Shown in pieces: positions 16,798 to 25,862 of a stretch of DNA of 64,000 nt. Source of the stretch: Pseudothermotoga sp. (GTDB lineage Bacteria > Thermotogota > Thermotogae > Thermotogales > DSM-5069); contig JANXCS010000009.1 of assembly GCA_025060105.1 (NCBI GenBank), positions 1 through 64,000 of the forward strand, given 5' to 3'. The notes beneath the pieces were generated by a model. That model saw nothing but the letters and a program-made list of their open reading frames with translations, was not told the DNA's origin and searched no databases. The stretch's first letter is position 1. Every line of letters begins with the position of its first letter. The position numbers were made by a program, and so were the translations under genes.

Positions 16798-18597
16798 TCA
16801 TTTGATCCTGATCAATTGAAACTCATCTAACCAGCCCCAATTGCCAGCTTTTCCTTTCACACGCAGTTTGACTTTGACCTTACCAGTCGTTACGTAAAAT
16901 TCCATCGTCGGATGGTTCCACTGGAGCCAGCCTCTGTTGGTCACTTTGAGAGATTTGAATTCTCCACCATGTTCACTGACACTCAATTCTACGTCGTCCC
17001 CACCGCTACCTTGAATCCACATCGACAGTTTGTACGTTCCCTCAGCAAGTCCATATACAGTTTGGTACATCTCAAACTCGAAAGGTTTGTCGAGCCAATA
17101 GTTGACGGCGTAGACACCATGACGCGCGTTCTGCGGGGGATTGGCGCGCACCACCTTCACAGCTTGCCGATCACCCTCAACGATCCACGGATCGAAAGAT
17201 CCCGTTTCGAAGCTCGCATTCACCATATAGTTGTATGGCTCTCGTACGATCAACTTTGCTTGAACGACTTTATCATAATCAACGATTTTTCCAGCTATTA
17301 CGTACTCTCCAGCCTCTTTCAATTTCTCGAGTTCCACTTGCCAAGTTACAGGAACCAACCTCACAGAATCGTCGGAGAACAGCGCTTTGATCTTCTCAGG
17401 CAAATCGATTTTTTGTCCAACGATCGTTTCAATCAATATCGGAAAAAGCTCAGCTATCTCGACTTTTTCTTCGTGTTCTTCGAACACGTTCAAGCTTTCC
17501 AGAGCACGACCATGAAAATCGAAAAGTGCTTGATTTTCCCAAGGATTTCCTTCACCAGTTTTCCATCCAACACCTCTGACTGGTATCCAAGCACCTTCCC
17601 AGTAGAAAAAGCCAAGGCCTCTGTTGTTCGGAACCTGTTTCAAGACTTTCACAAGGTCTCTCAGAAAACTCTTTTGCCCTTTGACGGTGGCTTTATAGCC
17701 CGCCAACCATTGTAATTTTTCATCACCGAAGATGTTGGGATGACCGTCTGCTTCTTCCAAGGTCCAAGCGTAAGCAGTTTCCACAATTAGAACATCTTTG
17801 TCGTACCGCGCAGCGATATCGTTCAAATTGAAGGCCAGTTCCAAGAGCGTTCCGTGCCAATAAGGATAGAAGGAAACGCCTATGATGTCGAAATCAACGT
17901 TGCGTTTTAAAAGCTCATCGAAAAACCATCTGTACAAAGAATTGTTTCCTCCATCGGCAAGGTGCACCACCACGCGAATGTTTGGATCGAAATCTCTAAC
18001 AGCTTTCACTGCAGATTTCAAAAGCTCGGCAAATTCATTGAATCCTCCCGCACCAGGACCCGATATCTGCCCATCGGGCCATAGAAAACCGTTGTTCAGT
18101 TCGTTTCCAACCTGCACCATATCCACATGCACACCTTTGCTTTTCATGTAATCGAGCACGAATTTTGTATACTTGTACACGGCTTCTTTCAGCTCTTCAC
18201 CGTGAAGGTTTCGCCACGCCTTCGGTTTGTTCTGTTTCCCAGGATCTGCCCACCAGTCGCTGTAATGAAAATCGATCAAAACTTTCATTCCAAGATTCTT
18301 CGCTCTCTTCGCTATCTCAACCATGTTCACATGGGAGCAATTTCCACCACCCAGGGGTGTTCCATTCTCATCCGTCGGGTCGTTCCAAATCCTGAGCCTT
18401 ATCCAATTGACACCACGACTTTTTAGAATCTCAAGACAATCTCTAGCTGCGTCTCCATCGTAGAAAATTCCACCGGATTTTTCGATCTCGTGTAGCATGG
18501 ACACGTCGACACCGAAAATGAACTCTCTTTCAGAGGCGATCGCCGAACTGACGAGTAAGATCACCATCAAAGCACCCACTTTCCACACCTTTCTCAT
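16798..18597 (-). CDS. Arabinogalactan endo-beta-1,4-galactanase (GH53) with galactan-binding module
   Basis: 599 residues from ATG 18597, which overlaps the upstream permease stop (ATGA). A signal peptide covers about 1-21. The GH53 domain spans about 25-390: WIRLRIWNDP, then LIDFHYSDWWADPG, acid/base Glu166 in QVGNELNNG and nucleophile Glu273 in VETAYAW. A linker (about 390-455) leads to a C-terminal beta-sandwich (about 460-599, NASFETGSFDPW), matching the galactan-binding CBM61-type module known on Thermotoga GH53. It cleaves beta-1,4-galactan side chains of pectin outside the cell. The adjacent importer genes upstream should take up the galacto-oligosaccharides released. Confidence 0.93.
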   Translation of the reverse strand: MRKVWKVGALMVILLVSSAIASEREFIFGVDVSMLHEIEKSGGIFYDGDAARDCLEILKSRGVNWIRLRIWNDPTDENGTPLGGGNCSHVNMVEIAKRAKNLGMKVLIDFHYSDWWADPGKQNKPKAWRNLHGEELKEAVYKYTKFVLDYMKSKGVHVDMVQVGNELNNGFLWPDGQISGPGAGGFNEFAELLKSAVKAVRDFDPNIRVVVHLADGGNNSLYRWFFDELLKRNVDFDIIGVSFYPYWHGTLLELAFNLNDIAARYDKDVLIVETAYAWTLEEADGHPNIFGDEKLQWLAGYKATVKGQKSFLRDLVKVLKQVPNNRGLGFFYWEGAWIPVRGVGWKTGEGNPWENQALFDFHGRALESLNVFEEHEEKVEIAELFPILIETIVGQKIDLPEKIKALFSDDSVRLVPVTWQVELEKLKEAGEYVIAGKIVDYDKVVQAKLIVREPYNYMVNASFETGSFDPWIVEGDRQAVKVVRANPPQNARHGVYAVNYWLDKPFEFEMYQTVYGLAEGTYKLSMWIQGSGGDDVELSVSEHGGEFKSLKVTNRGWLQWNHPTMEFYVTTGKVKVKLRVKGKAGNWGWLDEFQLIRIK

Positions 18598-21059
18598 TCC
18601 TTCACAGCTCCTCTCGTTAAGCCACTGACGAGATATCGCTGCATGGACAAGAACAGTATGACCATCGGTAACATTCCAAGTAGAGCGGCCGCGGTGAACA
18701 ATCCCCACTCAGTTTCATAAGGTCCAACAGCGAAAGATTGCAGCCCCAGAGCGTAAGTATAATTTCTAACGTTTTGTAGCACGATCCTTGCAACGACGTA
18801 CTCATTGAAGGTACCGATGAAAACTAGCAAGAAGACCACAACGAGGATCGGTCTAGCGAGTGGCAACACTATCATGTAGAAACTTTGAAATTTTGTCGCC
18901 CCATCAACTATGGCAGCCTCTTCGAGTGAAGCAGGTATGAGATCGTAGAAACCTTTTATGAGATAAACGTTGTACGCGATGTTCGTAAGGTAAGCCAAAG
19001 CGAGTCCTCCTATGGTGTCGATACCAAGGAGGGGTATGTACTTTCCAAGGAAATTGAGCAAGTTGTATATCGCGATCATGAAGATCACGCCAGGAAACAT
19101 CTGAATGAGCAGAAAGCTGAGTATGCCGTACCTTCTGCCTACGAACCTCATCCTGCTGAATGGATAAGCTGCCGTGGCGCAGACGAAGGTAGTTATGAGA
19201 GCAACGATCACCGAAACGATTATGGAGTTCAGCACCCATCGTCCAAAGTAGTGTTTCATTTTCTCTTTCCATATTTGATCTATCCTGAACAAACGCTTGT
19301 CTATATCACGATAAAACTTTTCCATCTCCGAAAAAGGACAAATCTTTATTAAAGTTCCTACCCTTCTGGAAACGACTGAAAGGTCCGCTCGAACCTTGTT
19401 GACGAAATCCAGTTTCACCAGATCGAGCAACCTTGTGAGATGCTCTGAATTAACAAAAACACCACTCTGAGATAAGACTAAGAGCTTATCGTAAATTTTT
19501 TCAAAGTCATTCAACGTTCGATCGAACTCTTTCAACGTTTGATCGTAATTTCTAGAGTAATTCTCGAAACGCAAGACGAACGTTCTGTACTCCTCGATCC
19601 ATCTCAGATCATCAATGGCCTTCCGCACACTTTGCTTGACTCTGTCATCAGGTTCATAAGAATTGGCGAAATTTCTGAGCCAAGTCAGAACGGCCGAATA
19701 CCTTTGAAGATCGACTCTCGATAGAGATTTGATCGCTTCGACGGTGGAAATCCTCACCCTCAAGTCATTGCGAAAGAGATAAAGTTGTAACCATGTTCGC
19801 TCTTCCTTCAACTTCGTCTCGAGAGAGGCTTTCTCTTGCTGCAATTCATTCAACCGTTGATTCAGCTGCGCTAGTTCGGTTTTCTTCTCGTTCAACGTTC
19901 TGTTCAGCTCGGCCAATTTCGAGATGTCGTCTTGATAACGTTCGAAGAGTGATTGAAGATCATCGCATATTCGTTCAAGTTTTGGCTTGATCTCTAAATA
20001 AGTTTTCACCATATCACTGTAAGCTTTCAAGGCTCTGTATTGCTCGTCAACCTCTGCAAGATGGGTAAGCTTTGTGGCCAAATCCACAACGATACTCCGA
20101 AGCTCTGAAAGATCTTCAAAATTTTCCATCGATGACGCCATATCCTTCAACCTGAGACTTAGAGTTTCTGCACTCTGCAGAAAAATAGCATCATCAATGG
20201 GAAGAACACTCACCATTGAGGTTTGAACTAAGGAATCCTTCATCTTGACTAATGCAGACACTGCATCAGTTACAGAACGTACCTCACTGAGAACATCTTT
20301 TTTCAACAAAAGTTGTGTTTCGATGACGGACCTTTCCAAAGGTTGTGAAATTTTCATAATATTTCCTATTTCACCATTGAGCGAGGAAATCTGCGAAGAG
20401 ATTGTTTTCAACTCTTCCAACGAAATTCCACCCAATTTTTCATAGGTCGATCTCAACTGCTCGAGTGCGAGCAAATAAGATTCTTCACTCAGAACATCGA
20501 AATTCATCATCTCTTTTACCACTGGGCGGAGAGATTTTTCCAATTCTGAATTGAACCTTTCTTTGGCTAACGCTTCATAGAGTACGAAAGCCATCTCGTT
20601 TTGATCGATCTTCAGCTCGTTCAAAACTCGTTCAACATCCATTTCAACTTGGCGCAGATCATTCGAAACACTCGTCTTCACTGAATCTGATTTTGCACCA
20701 AGGAGCTTCACTATCTCATCATAAGAAGCCCTCGCAGATTCGTTCAACCTGTTCGATTCGTTTATGTATCTTCTCAACTTTTTCAGCAGTTCATTCGCTT
20801 TTTTCTGAACCTGCTCAAAGCTCATTCTGTCGTAAGGTTTCACCCGAGCAACGAGATTTTGGAGTTCTTTGATGAGTATTGGCACATTCTGCTCCGGCAA
20901 TAAGAGGTCTATGTAATTTTGAAATGTGAGTCTGCTGGAGAAGAGATCCGTCGAGAACGCGGCTTCATCTCTTCTCAGAGAAGTCATCACTACCCAAACG
21001 GTTGGAAAGAGGATGACTACGATCAAGAAAATCAATATCAGATGTACGTGAAATCTCAT
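18594..21059 (-). CDS. MalG-type permease with a ~550-residue extracytoplasmic coiled-coil insertion
   Basis: 821 residues, nearly three times the normal MalG length. TM1 lies at about 5-27. Residues about 50-600 are a hydrophilic insertion dense in Leu, Glu, Lys and Asp heptads (for example NEKKTELAQLNQRLNELQQE). The canonical remaining helices follow from about 605. The EAA loop LEEAAIVDGATKFQSFYMIVLP and the C-terminal QRYLVSGLTRGAVKE are intact. By the positive-inside rule the insertion should lie outside the cytoplasm, between TM1 and TM2. From memory, Thermotoga maritima has a similarly oversized permease in its corresponding locus. Start and stop overlap both neighbours by four bases. 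Confidence 0.92.
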   Translation of the reverse strand: MRFHVHLILIFLIVVILFPTVWVVMTSLRRDEAAFSTDLFSSRLTFQNYIDLLLPEQNVPILIKELQNLVARVKPYDRMSFEQVQKKANELLKKLRRYINESNRLNESARASYDEIVKLLGAKSDSVKTSVSNDLRQVEMDVERVLNELKIDQNEMAFVLYEALAKERFNSELEKSLRPVVKEMMNFDVLSEESYLLALEQLRSTYEKLGGISLEELKTISSQISSLNGEIGNIMKISQPLERSVIETQLLLKKDVLSEVRSVTDAVSALVKMKDSLVQTSMVSVLPIDDAIFLQSAETLSLRLKDMASSMENFEDLSELRSIVVDLATKLTHLAEVDEQYRALKAYSDMVKTYLEIKPKLERICDDLQSLFERYQDDISKLAELNRTLNEKKTELAQLNQRLNELQQEKASLETKLKEERTWLQLYLFRNDLRVRISTVEAIKSLSRVDLQRYSAVLTWLRNFANSYEPDDRVKQSVRKAIDDLRWIEEYRTFVLRFENYSRNYDQTLKEFDRTLNDFEKIYDKLLVLSQSGVFVNSEHLTRLLDLVKLDFVNKVRADLSVVSRRVGTLIKICPFSEMEKFYRDIDKRLFRIDQIWKEKMKHYFGRWVLNSIIVSVIVALITTFVCATAAYPFSRMRFVGRRYGILSFLLIQMFPGVIFMIAIYNLLNFLGKYIPLLGIDTIGGLALAYLTNIAYNVYLIKGFYDLIPASLEEAAIVDGATKFQSFYMIVLPLARPILVVVFLLVFIGTFNEYVVARIVLQNVRNYTYALGLQSFAVGPYETEWGLFTAAALLGMLPMVILFLSMQRYLVSGLTRGAVKE

Positions 21060-22771
21060 TTTCCCACCTCTTCGAAGACACCAGAGAATCTGAAATTGAA
21101 ATAGCTGATGCCACCCACAAGGAAGAAAATCAAAATCGATATGGCTGCTGCTAGACCGAAGTCCTGCCCTGTACCAGCTTGGAAGGCAAGCTTGTACACA
21201 TAAGAGATGAGGATGTCTGTGTATCCTGTGGGTGTGGTGGATCCGGGTATGGGAGGTCCTCCCCCCGTGATGAGGTAAATGATCGTGAAGTTGTTGAAAC
21301 TGAAAGCAAAGCTACTCACGAGCAAGGGAGCGATCACCGTCATGAGTAACGGGAAAGTGATGTTCCAAAAACGCTTAAATTTGCCAGCCCCATCGATCAT
21401 TGCAGCTTCATACAGTTCGTAGGGTATACCCTGAAGTGCTCCGAGCGATATAGTCATCATGTAAGGATAGGTGAGCCAGACATTCACCAGAATGACCCCG
21501 ACCCTCGCCCAGAAGGGATCGTTCATCCATCTGAGTGCCGGTAAACCCAAAGCGGGTAGCAAAAATTTGTTTATGACCCCATAGCTTTCGTTCAAAAGGC
21601 CGTTCCTCCACACGAGCGCCGATATGAACACAGGGATCGCCCATGGAACGATGAGTAAAGTTCTGTAAATGTTCCTCCCCTTCAACTTCGGATCGTTCAA
21701 AACGAGTGCGAACGGTAAACCAACCGCGAGAGACACAATTACGCTCAACACCGCCCAGACAAATGTCCAAGCGAAGATCTTCAAGAAAGGCCCAGCTATC
21801 CTTGGATCTTTCAAAACCCTTGAAAAGTTTTTCCATCCCACGAAATCTATGTAACCTATGAGGTAAACTTCTTCACCATTCTCGTTCACATCGTAGAAAG
21901 AACCTTCCTTTTCGATCAACGGCCTGTTCGTTCTGTTGTTAACAACAACTACCTTCGTCTTTGGCTTTCCATCTTCAGCTGTTTGAAGCAGATCGAGTCT
22001 GTACAACCTTTCGATTCTAACGAAACTCCATTCGCCTGTTCGATCCATCCTCAACGCGTATTTGTTTCCACTCGGATGAACATAATCGGATCTGTGAAGA
22101 TGGATCTGCCCAATACGACTTTTGAAAGTCGGTTCGTTGACCTTCAAGAATTCTTCGCGCGGTGAATAGAAAGCTTTGTAAGTCTTTTCTCCCAGAAGAA
22201 TCATTCTGATCTGTGCCAACTCGTTGGACTGCGGAACCAGTTGATAAGCCGAACCTTTGACCAGTGTGAGCTGAGCTTCACTCAGCAGAACATCCTTTCC
22301 TTTCCTCTTAACGGGCGAAGGTTTTTCTCCCACGAACAATTCACCGTCGATTTTAAAAAGGATCAAAAAGTCATCGTGAGATGCGGTGAACCCATCGTAA
22401 GCAACAAAAACTTTGTACTCAACCGAGTCATTTTCAACCTGGTAAGTGTACACCGGATCGTAAAGGAGTCTCTCTATCGCTTCTTCTTTGGACATGTAAT
22501 GTCCTGTCCCATAGTTAGTGAAGGCTGTCTTGATCGTGAAATAGATTGGATAGATCACGAGTACGGTTAGCAGAACCAGTGCGGGAGCGACGTATCTGTA
22601 AGGATAACCTCTTGGATTGAAAATGAAAAAATCTATCAGCATCACCAAGACTATGAACAGTGTGCCGAGAGCATAGTAAGCGTTACCGAAAAGGAAGAAT
22701 GCGATCCAGAAAAAGAAAACATTCAACAGTCCAACAAAAAACAAGCCCAAAAGTTTTCCAAAACCGTGCAC
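21056..22771 (-). CDS. MalF-type permease with large periplasmic loop
   Basis: 571 residues. Two or three N-terminal helices (about 5-80) are followed by a hydrophilic loop at about 85-320, analogous to the P2 loop of enteric MalF, then the transport core. The EAA loop reads YEAAMIDGAGKFKRFWNITFP. The start is GTG 22771, six bases after GAGGTG; an ATG at 22775 is out of frame. It is partner to the oversized MalG and the binding protein upstream. By context the substrate is galacto-oligosaccharides from galactan. Confidence 0.92.
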   Translation of the reverse strand: MHGFGKLLGLFFVGLLNVFFFWIAFFLFGNAYYALGTLFIVLVMLIDFFIFNPRGYPYRYVAPALVLLTVLVIYPIYFTIKTAFTNYGTGHYMSKEEAIERLLYDPVYTYQVENDSVEYKVFVAYDGFTASHDDFLILFKIDGELFVGEKPSPVKRKGKDVLLSEAQLTLVKGSAYQLVPQSNELAQIRMILLGEKTYKAFYSPREEFLKVNEPTFKSRIGQIHLHRSDYVHPSGNKYALRMDRTGEWSFVRIERLYRLDLLQTAEDGKPKTKVVVVNNRTNRPLIEKEGSFYDVNENGEEVYLIGYIDFVGWKNFSRVLKDPRIAGPFLKIFAWTFVWAVLSVIVSLAVGLPFALVLNDPKLKGRNIYRTLLIVPWAIPVFISALVWRNGLLNESYGVINKFLLPALGLPALRWMNDPFWARVGVILVNVWLTYPYMMTISLGALQGIPYELYEAAMIDGAGKFKRFWNITFPLLMTVIAPLLVSSFAFSFNNFTIIYLITGGGPPIPGSTTPTGYTDILISYVYKLAFQAGTGQDFGLAAAISILIFFLVGGISYFNFRFSGVFEEVGK

Positions 22772-22780
22772 TCATTTCAC

Positions 22781-22815
22781 CTCGAAAAACCCGGGGCGCT
22801 CTGCCCCGGGTCGAG
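22781..22815 (-). terminator. Hairpin between binding-protein and permease genes (galactan locus)
   Basis: On the minus strand: CTCGA, then CCCGGGGC, loop AGAGC, GCCCCGGG and TTTTT, with the outer CTCGA/TCGAG also pairing. A partial intrinsic terminator here would set high binding protein and lower permease, as in the nan operon. Confidence 0.85.
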
Positions 22816-22816
22816 T

Positions 22817-23992
22817 TCACTGAATCTGGGCTTTGATTCTTTCTACAGCGTTCTTCATCGCTTCTTCCGGTGTGGCTTTCCCGTTGACGATCAAATTCAG
22901 AGCGTCATCCATCGCGCCCCACACAAAACCCATTTGAGGCACATTGGGCATGGGTATACCGTTACCAGCACTCAGAGTGAACGCGACGACATCGGGATTA
23001 TCTTTCACTAGTTCCAGCACGTCCTTTCTAGCAGGCAACCTTGGGTCAGCCAGATACAGTCTGTACATGGTGTCTCTCTTGGCGATGAAGTTGGTCAGGA
23101 ACTCTAGAGCGAGCAATTTGTTCGGTGACTTGGAATTGACCATGAATCCTTGCACACCGACGAACGGCTTAGCGACCAAACCAGGTTCCATGTCGGGGAT
23201 CAGAGCAACACCATAGTCTATTCCAGCGTCTCTATAGTCTTTTATAGCCCAAGGACCGTTGATGATCATGGCTGCTTTACCTTCTTTGAACATCGAATCC
23301 ATGATTTGATAGTTGTCAGCCGGATCAACGATCTTTTCATCCACAAAACGTTTTATGAGCCTGGCACCTTTGATGGCACCCTCGTTGGCAAGACCGATAT
23401 CTTTGACGTTGAGCCCCGTCGGTGTGTCTTTGAAGACGTATCCACCATAACCGAAGATGAACGGAACCGCATAATAGAACGTCGTCACTGGGAAGACTAG
23501 TCCCCTGACACCCCGACCGAATTCGACATCGATCTGCCTAGCGATCTTGATCATTTCTTCCACCGTTTTGGGAGGTTTTGACACGTAGTCTTTGTTATAG
23601 ATGAGCGCTATGGCTTCCAGTGCGTAAGGAAGTCCATAGAGTCTACCCCCATAAGAGAAGGCACTCAAACCACTGTCGAAGAATTGGTTTCGTTCGGCAA
23701 AACTTGGGATCGGTTCAAGTAAGCCGTTCGCAACAAGCTCTCCAACCCAGTCGTGTGCACCGACGATGATGTCCGCACCTTGTCCCTCTGGTGCCGCCGT
23801 TAGGAATTTTGGTTTGATGTCTGGAAAGTTCACGTACTGAACTTCGACCATCACGCCGTACCTCGCCTTGAACTCTTCACCGAGCCTTTGAAGTATGTCC
23901 ACTTGCTTTTCTGAACACCAAATCACCAGTTTTGGTTGTGCGAAAGCTAGGAATGTGATCAAGATCATGCTCAAAACTAAAAATTTCCTCAC
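22817..23992 (-). CDS. ABC sugar-binding protein (MalE-like; galacto-oligosaccharide by context)
   Basis: 391 residues with a signal peptide ending at LAFAQ (about residue 18). KLVIWCSEKQVDIL at the mature N-terminus, ADIIVGAHDWVGELVANG, YGLPYALEAIALIYNKD and the AMIINGPWAIKDY stretch are characteristic of maltose-type binding proteins. GTG start with GGGGGTGA upstream. It is first gene of the galactan operon; substrate assignment to beta-galacto-oligosaccharides rests on the GH53 gene at the operon end and is an inference. Maltose-type sugars remain possible. Confidence 0.9.
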   Translation of the reverse strand: MRKFLVLSMILITFLAFAQPKLVIWCSEKQVDILQRLGEEFKARYGVMVEVQYVNFPDIKPKFLTAAPEGQGADIIVGAHDWVGELVANGLLEPIPSFAERNQFFDSGLSAFSYGGRLYGLPYALEAIALIYNKDYVSKPPKTVEEMIKIARQIDVEFGRGVRGLVFPVTTFYYAVPFIFGYGGYVFKDTPTGLNVKDIGLANEGAIKGARLIKRFVDEKIVDPADNYQIMDSMFKEGKAAMIINGPWAIKDYRDAGIDYGVALIPDMEPGLVAKPFVGVQGFMVNSKSPNKLLALEFLTNFIAKRDTMYRLYLADPRLPARKDVLELVKDNPDVVAFTLSAGNGIPMPNVPQMGFVWGAMDDALNLIVNGKATPEEAMKNAVERIKAQIQ

Positions 23993-24012
23993 AACATCAC
24001 CCCCGTCAAATT

Positions 24013-24042
24013 AGCTTAGCACTTTGGACGTGACATAGTCAA
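24013..24042 (-). promoter_or_regulatory. Candidate promoter of the galactan operon
   Basis: On the minus strand TTGACT (24042-24037) precedes TAAGCT (24018-24013) by 18 bases. The -35 is good and the -10 poor, as expected of an activated or tightly regulated promoter. Confidence 0.45.
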
Positions 24043-24117
24043 GTTTGGCAAAGACTATTTAACAGAAGGAGCATACCTGCGCATACTTAAGAGCGAGTGC
24101 GAATGGAATAAGAGTAA

Positions 24118-24142
24118 CGAGTTTTTTGATGAAAAAAACTCG
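24118..24142. repeat. A/T-rich inverted repeat between divergent operons
   Basis: CGAGTTTTTT (24118-24127), loop GATGA, AAAAAACTCG (24133-24142): a perfect 10-base stem in the 278-base region between the galactan operon and glutamate dehydrogenase. It could be a regulator site or a bidirectional transcription block; the sequence alone does not decide. Confidence 0.6.
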
Positions 24143-24193
24143 AATGGTGGCGAAAACGGCGTTTCATTGGATTTTCATGATTCAGTAAGGTGA

Positions 24194-24202
24194 TGGTAGA
24201 AT
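24194..24202 (+). promoter_or_regulatory. Candidate extended -10 promoter for glutamate dehydrogenase
   Basis: TGG-TAGAAT gives an extended -10 element; the -35 region 17 bases upstream (TTCATG) is weak. It lies about 68 bases before the start codon. Confidence 0.4.
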
Positions 24203-24270
24203 GAAGTTGTGAACTAATTCACGAATCGAACCGAGCGACCCATTCACCCTACGTGAGAGGAGGTTTTAAA

Positions 24271-25521
24271 ATGGAAAAATCACTTTATGAACAGGCGCTC
24301 GAGGTCTTCAGACAAGCAGCCGGTGTCATGAAACTCGATCCCAACATTCAAAGGTTCCTCGAAAGGCCTCAGCGCACAATAATCGTTGAATTCCCAGTAC
24401 TGATGGACGATGGTAGAGTGGAAATGTTCGTTGGCTATCGTTGCCAGCATAACACGGCGCTTGGACCAGCCAAGGGTGGCATAAGGTATCACCCAAACGT
24501 GACCCTTGACGAAGTCCAAACGCTCGCGTTCTGGATGACTTGGAAATGCTCTCTGCTGAATCTACCCTATGGGGGTGGAAAAGGCGGAGTCAAGGTCGAT
24601 CCGAGTAAACTTTCCAGAAACGAACTTGAGAGGCTCTCCAGAAGATTCTTCTTCGAGATATCACAGTTCGTCGGTCCACACAAGGATATTCCTGCACCCG
24701 ATGTGAACACCAACCCCCAGGTCATGGCATGGTATCTGGATACCTACAGCATGCACGTTGGTTACACCGCACTCGGTGTCGTGACGGGTAAACCTGTGGA
24801 ACTCGGGGGATCAGTGGGTAGGAACGAAGCGACGGGTAGAGGAGTTGCTGTGGTGACGGCTGAAGCATGCAAACTCTTGGGTAAAGACATTTCCAAAGCG
24901 AAGGTGGCAGTACAAGGTTTTGGAAACGTCGGATCGTTCTCTGCAAAGATACTGCACGAAGATTTTGGCGCAAAAATCGTAGCCGTCAGCGATGTTTCTG
25001 CAGCTTATTACGATCCAAACGGGCTGGACATCAACGATTTGATCGCTTACAGAGACAGCAACAAAGGCCTCATCGATGGTTATCCGAAGGCTCAGAAAAT
25101 CAAACACGAAGAACTGTTCGAGTTAGATGTGGACATACTCATTCCGGCAGCCCTAGAGAATGCGATCACCGAGGAAAACGTCGACAAGATCAAAGCTAAG
25201 CTCATCGTCGAAGGTGCAAACGGACCTATCACTCCGACTGCCGACAAGATTCTTCGCTCCAAGGGAGTAACTGTCATACCTGATATTCTAGCCAATGCAG
25301 GTGGTGTAACTGTATCTTACTTCGAATGGGTGCAAGATCTACAATCCTTCTTCTGGGACATCGACGACGTCAGAACGAAACTCGCAAAAATGATGAAAGC
25401 CGCTTTCGCAGAAGTTGCGAAGACTAAAGAAAAATACAACACAGATTTCAGAACGGCAGCCTACATCGTAGCGATCGATCGGGTGGCGAAAGCAGTCAAA
25501 CTGAGAGGTATCTATCCATGA
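24271..25521 (+). CDS. gdhA: Glutamate dehydrogenase
   Basis: 416 residues, the exact length I recall for the hyperthermophilic Thermotoga enzyme. It interconverts glutamate and 2-oxoglutarate plus ammonia, usually a hexamer. Seen: substrate Lys in GPAKGGIRYHP, catalytic Lys in PYGGGKGGVKVDP, PAPDVNT, and the dinucleotide fold VQGFGNVGS at about residues 218-226. The start is ATG 24271 with GAGAGGAGGT at 24255-24263; an in-frame start at 24253 lies in the ribosome site. A strong hairpin follows the stop, so it is a single-gene unit. Confidence 0.95.
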   Translation: MEKSLYEQALEVFRQAAGVMKLDPNIQRFLERPQRTIIVEFPVLMDDGRVEMFVGYRCQHNTALGPAKGGIRYHPNVTLDEVQTLAFWMTWKCSLLNLPYGGGKGGVKVDPSKLSRNELERLSRRFFFEISQFVGPHKDIPAPDVNTNPQVMAWYLDTYSMHVGYTALGVVTGKPVELGGSVGRNEATGRGVAVVTAEACKLLGKDISKAKVAVQGFGNVGSFSAKILHEDFGAKIVAVSDVSAAYYDPNGLDINDLIAYRDSNKGLIDGYPKAQKIKHEELFELDVDILIPAALENAITEENVDKIKAKLIVEGANGPITPTADKILRSKGVTVIPDILANAGGVTVSYFEWVQDLQSFFWDIDDVRTKLAKMMKAAFAEVAKTKEKYNTDFRTAAYIVAIDRVAKAVKLRGIYP

Positions 25522-25523
25522 AC

Positions 25524-25549
25524 GAAAGCGGGGCTTATGCCCCGCTTTC
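25524..25549. terminator. Hairpin terminator, possibly bidirectional
   Basis: GAAAGCGGGGC, loop TTAT, GCCCCGCTTTC, then a pyrimidine-rich tract on the plus strand. It separates gdhA from the convergent small gene, whose stop lies at its edge. Confidence 0.85.
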
Positions 25550-25862
25550 ACTTTCTTTCATCGAAATTGGATTGCCGTTGATTGGTGGAGTAACTTTTTA
25601 AGGCTTGCTGTGACGTTCGAATCTGTAAGGCTTGATTTTTGAATTTTTCGAGCAATGCGTTCATCTTTTCAAGCCTCGTTTTATCAGCTTGAATTATTGA
25701 TTCTGCAAGTTCTTCAGGAACAGTTGAAAGAGATTTCAGTAGAAATTCTCTCTGCTCCAAAAGTAAGTTCATACGTTCGAAGTCCTCTTGCTCTAAGGCT
25801 CTGTCGAGTTCTATTTCAATTTGCATCAATTCTTGTACCAGTTCCTCGTCACTAGTTGGCAT
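25548..25862 (-). CDS. Small coiled-coil protein, FliT-like in appearance
   Basis: 104 residues, highly charged and helical throughout (LVQELMQIEIELDRALEQED, then LEQREFLLKSL). Size and composition recall FliT-type flagellar chaperones, but no diagnostic motif is seen, so the function is open. The ATG at 25862 has AGGTGA just upstream and the gene overlaps the end of the acpS-folK gene by 37 bases, indicating translational coupling. An internal ATG at 25826 would remove the overlap. Confidence 0.65.
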   Translation of the reverse strand: MPTSDEELVQELMQIEIELDRALEQEDFERMNLLLEQREFLLKSLSTVPEELAESIIQADKTRLEKMNALLEKFKNQALQIRTSQQALKSYSTNQRQSNFDERK

